Positions 60,753 through 64,000 of a DNA stretch of 64,000 bases are shown here, piece after piece. The DNA comes from Candidatus Poribacteria bacterium. GTDB lineage: Bacteria > Poribacteria > WGA-4E > WGA-3G. Under the pieces are notes generated by a model. The model did not search any database, had not been told where the DNA came from, and worked only from the letters and a program-made list of their open reading frames with translations. The DNA lies in contig PYIY01000072.1 in the NCBI GenBank assembly GCA_003635195.1, positions 48,223 through 112,222 of the forward strand. Reading direction: 5' to 3'. The position numbers were made by a program, and so were the translations under genes. Within the stretch, counting starts at the first letter, position 1, and each line of letters opens with the position of its first letter.

Positions 60753-62120
60753 ATGCTAAAAACAATTACGGTTCAATCTCTGACGCTCCTTCTCATTTTC
60801 GGTGTTATGCAAGCAAACGTAGCCGAGGCGCGCCGGAGTTATCCGTCCATCTTTCAGGCATGGAACGGCATCGAAAACAGACCCGATATAGATGAACGAC
60901 ATCGACTCGCACAACACGATCTCGCTTTTGCACATCCATACACGCTGCTCAGAATTGCTTGGAATATATCAGAAAAACAGCCGTATTCAGGATTGGCAAC
61001 AGATTTAAATCCAAGTCAACTCAACGCAGCACACCAAAGAAAACAGGAGTTATTGTCTTTAAATCCGAATCTCTTGCTGCTCGTCGAAATCCGATGCAGA
61101 GACGCGAGATATATGTCTCGTCAGAATGAAGCAGATGTTGAAAACTGGTGGGACGTTGGTTATTTCCCGCCTGATTCTTCATATTGGCTCAAAGATAATA
61201 ACGGCAAACCCGTTGTCGGGTGGGGTGAGGATACGAATGGCAATGGAAAGATTGATGAAAACGATAAAGTTCTCAGCTACCTCATAGACTTCACGAATCC
61301 AGAAGTGCAGGATTTGATGGTCAACCAAGCCGTTGCCTTGGACAAGTCTGGTCTCTTTGATGGCATCATGATTGATTGGTGGAACGAAGATTATGCTACC
61401 AGTTCAATCGGCGTTGATGACTGGTCAGCGACAATTCTCACACGGGAGGCTGAATTAGAGGCGAGATTGGCGATTTTACGCAAAATTCGGGAACAAGTGG
61501 ATGACAACTTTTTAATCCTCGTCAATACGAATATGCGTCAGATTCCAAAATCCGCGCCGTATGTGAACGGCATCTTTATGGAGTGTTATAAACAGGCGCA
61601 CAACAAAGGATATAACCTCGATCAGATGCTACAGATGGAAAAGACCCTCCTATGGGCTGAACAGCACCTGAGAACACCGCGAATCAACTGTTTAGAGGGG
61701 TGGCGTGTCGTAACCGATTACATGGGAGATTTAAACACACGGGTCACAGAGCGCGACAGTCCGGAGAACCAGCGATGGATGCGCATGATTACTACGTTGA
61801 GTCTAACACACTCAGACGGCTACGTTCTCTTTGGTGACGACAATGCCATACCAGTTCCCGACCATTTACACAACTGGTACGATTTCTGGGATGCCGATCT
61901 TGGACAACCGACCCAAGACAGAGCAGTTCAATATCAAGACGTAACTGGACTTTTTATCCGAGAATTTGAAAAGGGATGGGCAGTATACAATCGTAGCGAT
62001 GCTGCGAGAACGATTACTTTTGATGAACCTGTCATAGCAGTTAGCAGTAGTAAACGTTATTCGCGCCATGAAATTCCGGACTTTGACGGAGAGATATTTC
62101 TAAAGACCGATAAAGATTGA
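60753..62120 (+). CDS. Exported putative glycosyl hydrolase (GHL15-like TIM barrel)
   Basis: Start ATG 60753 gives a signal peptide (SLTLLLIFGVMQANVAEA); the longer frame to 60705 overlaps the LamG gene and is rejected. The body resembles the hypothetical glycosyl hydrolase family 15 TIM barrel: LLLLVEIRCRDARYMSRQNE, YLIDFTNPEVQDLMVNQAVA, DGIMIDWWNEDYA (candidate acidic catalytic residues) and YVNGIFMECYK. An EF-hand or dockerin-like calcium loop, DTNGNGKIDEND, is inserted near residue 160. Secreted; substrate unknown, probably a polysaccharide. Confidence 0.75.
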   Translation: MLKTITVQSLTLLLIFGVMQANVAEARRSYPSIFQAWNGIENRPDIDERHRLAQHDLAFAHPYTLLRIAWNISEKQPYSGLATDLNPSQLNAAHQRKQELLSLNPNLLLLVEIRCRDARYMSRQNEADVENWWDVGYFPPDSSYWLKDNNGKPVVGWGEDTNGNGKIDENDKVLSYLIDFTNPEVQDLMVNQAVALDKSGLFDGIMIDWWNEDYATSSIGVDDWSATILTREAELEARLAILRKIREQVDDNFLILVNTNMRQIPKSAPYVNGIFMECYKQAHNKGYNLDQMLQMEKTLLWAEQHLRTPRINCLEGWRVVTDYMGDLNTRVTERDSPENQRWMRMITTLSLTHSDGYVLFGDDNAIPVPDHLHNWYDFWDADLGQPTQDRAVQYQDVTGLFIREFEKGWAVYNRSDAARTITFDEPVIAVSSSKRYSRHEIPDFDGEIFLKTDKD

Positions 62121-62212
62121 AGAAAATCAGTGTTTGGCAGACGAAGATTGTAGAGGAAACTTTTAGTTTGCACTTCTCAAAAGCACCTCTTAACTGAATA
62201 CTGAAAACTATG

Positions 62213-63097
62213 TTAATACGGCAATTCTACAGTCAAGGTTGCTAAGAACTCCTCCGTCACGTGGCGATTGTAAACGCGGGCGGAAATTACGGAGCCGTAG
62301 ATATTACCCACATAGAAGATGCCACACAGCGTTCCGAGTGTCCATCCTTTTGCCGATGAAATCCCGTCTCTACGGAAGCCGTCATAAGCCTGCCAACCTG
62401 TTAAACCTACTGTGAAAAGAGTGGTCAGTGCATCTGCAAAGCGACCCGTATAAAGCCGTCCGGTCCCTGGTATAACTGTAGAGAGCGTCCCCGCTAAAAA
62501 CGGGCTGCGGGTCGGTAGGTCTGCTCCCTTCTCTGCGTAAATCTGATACACTTCTGCTTTTTCTCTGATCGGTATTATATCTGATGCCTGCAACGCCTTA
62601 AAAATCTCACTCGCTTCAGACCACTGTTTTTGCTTCAGATAAGAGAGTCCAATCAGCTGCTCTGCTTCGGCGTGCTGGCGTGCATCCATGATGCGTGGCA
62701 GTGCTTCACCTAAAAATTGTACAGACCGCTCAAACTGACCCTGTAGGAAGTAGGTAGCACCGATTTGGTAGTAAGCGCGGCTTGCAAATTGACTTTCAGG
62801 GGCTGTTCGCAAAAGTGCCTCAAAACCCTGAATCGCTTGCTCGGTTTTACCACCGAAGCGATAACAGACTGCAATTTTATAGTGGATTTGTGTGCTTTCT
62901 TGCGGTTGATAAAAAAGGTAACGCTGATACTCATCTGCTGCGCGAAGGTAGTCGCCCTGTGCATACAGAAAATCGGCGAACTTAAGGATGTTTTCGGGGG
63001 TATAATATGCGAATGGTTCCTCGGAATCCGCAAAGGATAACAACGTTGTATTGAGGAGTATTACCAGCAATAATCCTCGTATCTGTTTACTTGGCAT
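62213..63097 (-). CDS. Exported TPR protein, paralogue of the 46 kb protein
   Basis: Signal peptide LLLVILLNTTLLSFADS, then TPR helices over residues 33-190 (FLYAQGDYLRAADEYQRYLF, IHYKIAVCYRFGGKTEQAIQ, ASRAYYQIGATYFLQGQFER, EQLIGLSYLKQKQWSEASEI). The C-terminal third has LSTVIPGTGRLYTGRFADAL and glycine-containing hydrophobic helices, as in the protein at 46231. Its start overlaps the end of the YidD gene by 11 bp, which ties it to membrane-protein insertion by context. Related tandem arrangements could act at the inner membrane; no activity is known. Confidence 0.8.
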   Translation of the reverse strand: MPSKQIRGLLLVILLNTTLLSFADSEEPFAYYTPENILKFADFLYAQGDYLRAADEYQRYLFYQPQESTQIHYKIAVCYRFGGKTEQAIQGFEALLRTAPESQFASRAYYQIGATYFLQGQFERSVQFLGEALPRIMDARQHAEAEQLIGLSYLKQKQWSEASEIFKALQASDIIPIREKAEVYQIYAEKGADLPTRSPFLAGTLSTVIPGTGRLYTGRFADALTTLFTVGLTGWQAYDGFRRDGISSAKGWTLGTLCGIFYVGNIYGSVISARVYNRHVTEEFLATLTVELPY

Positions 63098-63521
63098 AAT
63101 CTGAAATTGGGTCTATGTACTTCCCTGTTATTGGATCTTTATGGTGGTGCCTTGATTGTGAGCCATTGCATCGAATGAGTCTGTCAGCAGTGAGTAGCAT
63201 ACCGCGCAAGATACCGTATTCCTGTATACAAGCCATGCCAAAGCGTGAACAAGAGGGTGTAAAAGCACAGGTCGGTCCGTCTTGACTTGAGATGAATTTC
63301 TGATACAACCGAATCAGACCTGTTGCGGCGAGTTTCAGTTCCGAGGTCTCCTGAAGATTAAAACGGACAACTTCCTTCGGTTCTGGTGTTGTAATTGGGT
63401 TGACTTTGCGAATAAATGCCAGATCAGCAGCTTCACCCGCAAACGTAGGTGAGACCACAATAACCAACGAACAAAGTGCACAGAAAGCGACAAGTATACA
63501 ACGAACAGAATGATTTACCAT
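63087..63521 (-). CDS. yidD: YidD-family membrane protein insertion efficiency factor, with signal-like extension
   Basis: YidD helps YidC insert membrane proteins and is normally a compact protein of 70-90 residues. The family core is seen at residues 67-125: GLIRLYQKFISSQDGPTCAF, TPSCSRFGMACIQEYGILRG with the conserved C-x-F-x-P-S-C-S pattern, and LIRCNG. Here it is 144 residues, because an N-terminal segment adds a signal-like hydrophobic stretch (CILVAFCALCSLVIVVSPTFA) and a linker. It may therefore sit on the periplasmic side, which differs from the cytoplasmic-face model for E. coli YidD. Overlaps both neighbours (7 and 11 bp). Confidence 0.85.
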   Translation of the reverse strand: MVNHSVRCILVAFCALCSLVIVVSPTFAGEAADLAFIRKVNPITTPEPKEVVRFNLQETSELKLAATGLIRLYQKFISSQDGPTCAFTPSCSRFGMACIQEYGILRGMLLTADRLIRCNGSQSRHHHKDPITGKYIDPISDYAK

Positions 63522-64000
63522 TTGATCTCTTTAACCTCCACGGATTCAGGAATTGTGAAATTCAGTATCGGGTTAGGCGTTTCTATGTTCGCCTGTGGGT
63601 TGCTATAGACAATCTTTTCATGTTGGAGAACTTCAGACTTCTCGCCATACGTACTGGAGGTAACCTCCATTGGGATATAGTTAATACCGATTTTACTGTG
63701 GTTCTGGTAACGCGACCTACCGATAATATAGCCTTCCGGATTTTTGATTTCTGCTGAGATGAGCCGATCATTGTGCATACCTAAGATGACGCTCCCGAGC
63801 GTATCCTTCGCTTTCTCAGGCGGTTTCCAATAGGTATAGAGTACTTCCTCCACAACGTCGTGCTTGTCTAAAGTATATCCGATTGCAGTCAACCCGTATT
63901 CGGCTTGTGTGGTTTGGATAATGGATTCGACAAACGGGAGCGGAACGCGTCCTTTGGAGATAAAACGGAACGCCTGTTTCTCCACAGGATAATAGATTTC
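63515..64000 (-). CDS. LolA-like outer-membrane-lipoprotein-sorting protein, N-terminus outside window
   Basis: The frame is open to the window edge (the first visible residues are EIYYPVEKQAFRFISKGRVP), so the GTG at 63985 is not the real start. Beta-rich features of LolA-type proteins are seen: VVEEVLYTYWKPPEKA, LISAEIKNPEGYIIGRSRYQ, IGINYIPMEVTSSTYGEKSE and the ending PNPILNFTIPESVEVKEIKW. The family carries lipoproteins or lipids through the periplasm. Family assignment is tentative. It overlaps the YidD start by 7 bp, so the last three genes form one envelope-biogenesis-like operon. Confidence 0.6.
   Translation of the reverse strand, partial: EIYYPVEKQAFRFISKGRVPLPFVESIIQTTQAEYGLTAIGYTLDKHDVVEEVLYTYWKPPEKAKDTLGSVILGMHNDRLISAEIKNPEGYIIGRSRYQNHSKIGINYIPMEVTSSTYGEKSEVLQHEKIVYSNPQANIETPNPILNFTIPESVEVKEIKW

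Noticed and set aside
1..64000. tRNA, rRNA, complete transposase or integrase genes
   Set aside because: None seen on either strand by reading; a tRNA or Rfam search was not possible here.

Overview
The window reads as one contig of a heterotrophic bacterium. Its gene mix suggests a member of Candidatus Poribacteria or a close relative: LamG-type secreted proteins, Gfo/Idh/MocA oxidoreductases, xylose-isomerase-like TIM barrels, sulfatases, phytanoyl-CoA dioxygenase, Uma2 nuclease, internalin-like leucine-rich lipoproteins and DUF5916 proteins. That assignment is inference from gene families; no rRNA or other marker gene is present. Genes are preceded by AGGAGG-like ribosome binding sites, and several have near-consensus sigma-70 promoters (TTGACA-N17-TATAAT type). 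No tRNA, rRNA, CRISPR array or complete transposase was seen.

Layout. 1-8.4 kb is an accessory region: the 3' part of an Eco57I-like adenine methyltransferase, a GxxExxY PD-(D/E)xK protein lying between two inverted pairs of an interspersed ATCCGCG repeat, a DUF433 gene whose end runs into the same repeat, and two copies of a two-gene module (FRG-domain protein followed by TPR protein). The two modules are separated by a 670-bp region full of GTTCACGAA-like motifs and a small unknown gene. 8.4-22.6 kb is mostly catabolic and secreted functions on the plus strand: oxidoreductases, sugar isomerase-like enzymes, a Uma2 nuclease, a truncated sigma factor, an oligogalacturonate-lyase-like propeller, a beta/gamma-crystallin-DUF1349 protein, a LamG protein, a FemAB-like transferase and a sulfatase / PhyH / phosphodiesterase operon. 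22.6-30.5 kb holds a P1 peptidase and three tandem leucine-rich lipoproteins. These lie with a broken and an intact copy of a DegT aminotransferase gene, which shows how the array expanded.

30.5-37 kb (minus strand) carries an octahaem cytochrome c with a membrane partner, a cupin, a LamG protein, a YyaL-like thioredoxin-domain protein fused to a DsbD-N-like domain, and a small membrane protein made by fusion of a tandem duplication. 37-42.9 kb is a metal-homeostasis operon: a DtxR/MntR-type regulator, an MbfA/VIT1-like ferritin-domain transporter and a TroABCD-type ABC importer. Its promoter has a palindromic operator overlapping the -10 box. 43-53 kb contains a third Gfo/Idh/MocA protein, a fused TRAP permease without a binding protein nearby, a TPR protein with small membrane neighbours, a chorismate-lyase-like protein, a DUF3500 protein with an O-methyltransferase, and a DUF5916 outer-membrane protein. 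53-64 kb has a secreted PPDK-like protein with an EF-hand, two LamG proteins, two glycoside-hydrolase-like proteins, and at the edge a LolA-like / YidD / TPR cluster.

Themes that link regions: four LamG-type secreted proteins (14.8, 33.0, 55.8 and 60.0 kb) share an unexplained C-terminal tail (P-x-x-K-L-[ST]-T-T-W-G-x-[LIV]-K). Duplication recurs as a way of making genes: FRG-TPR modules, LRR lipoproteins, the 161-aa membrane protein, and the TPR proteins at 46 and 62 kb. The candidates most worth following as undescribed systems are the GxxExxY-repeat association, the paired FRG-TPR modules and the LamG tail.
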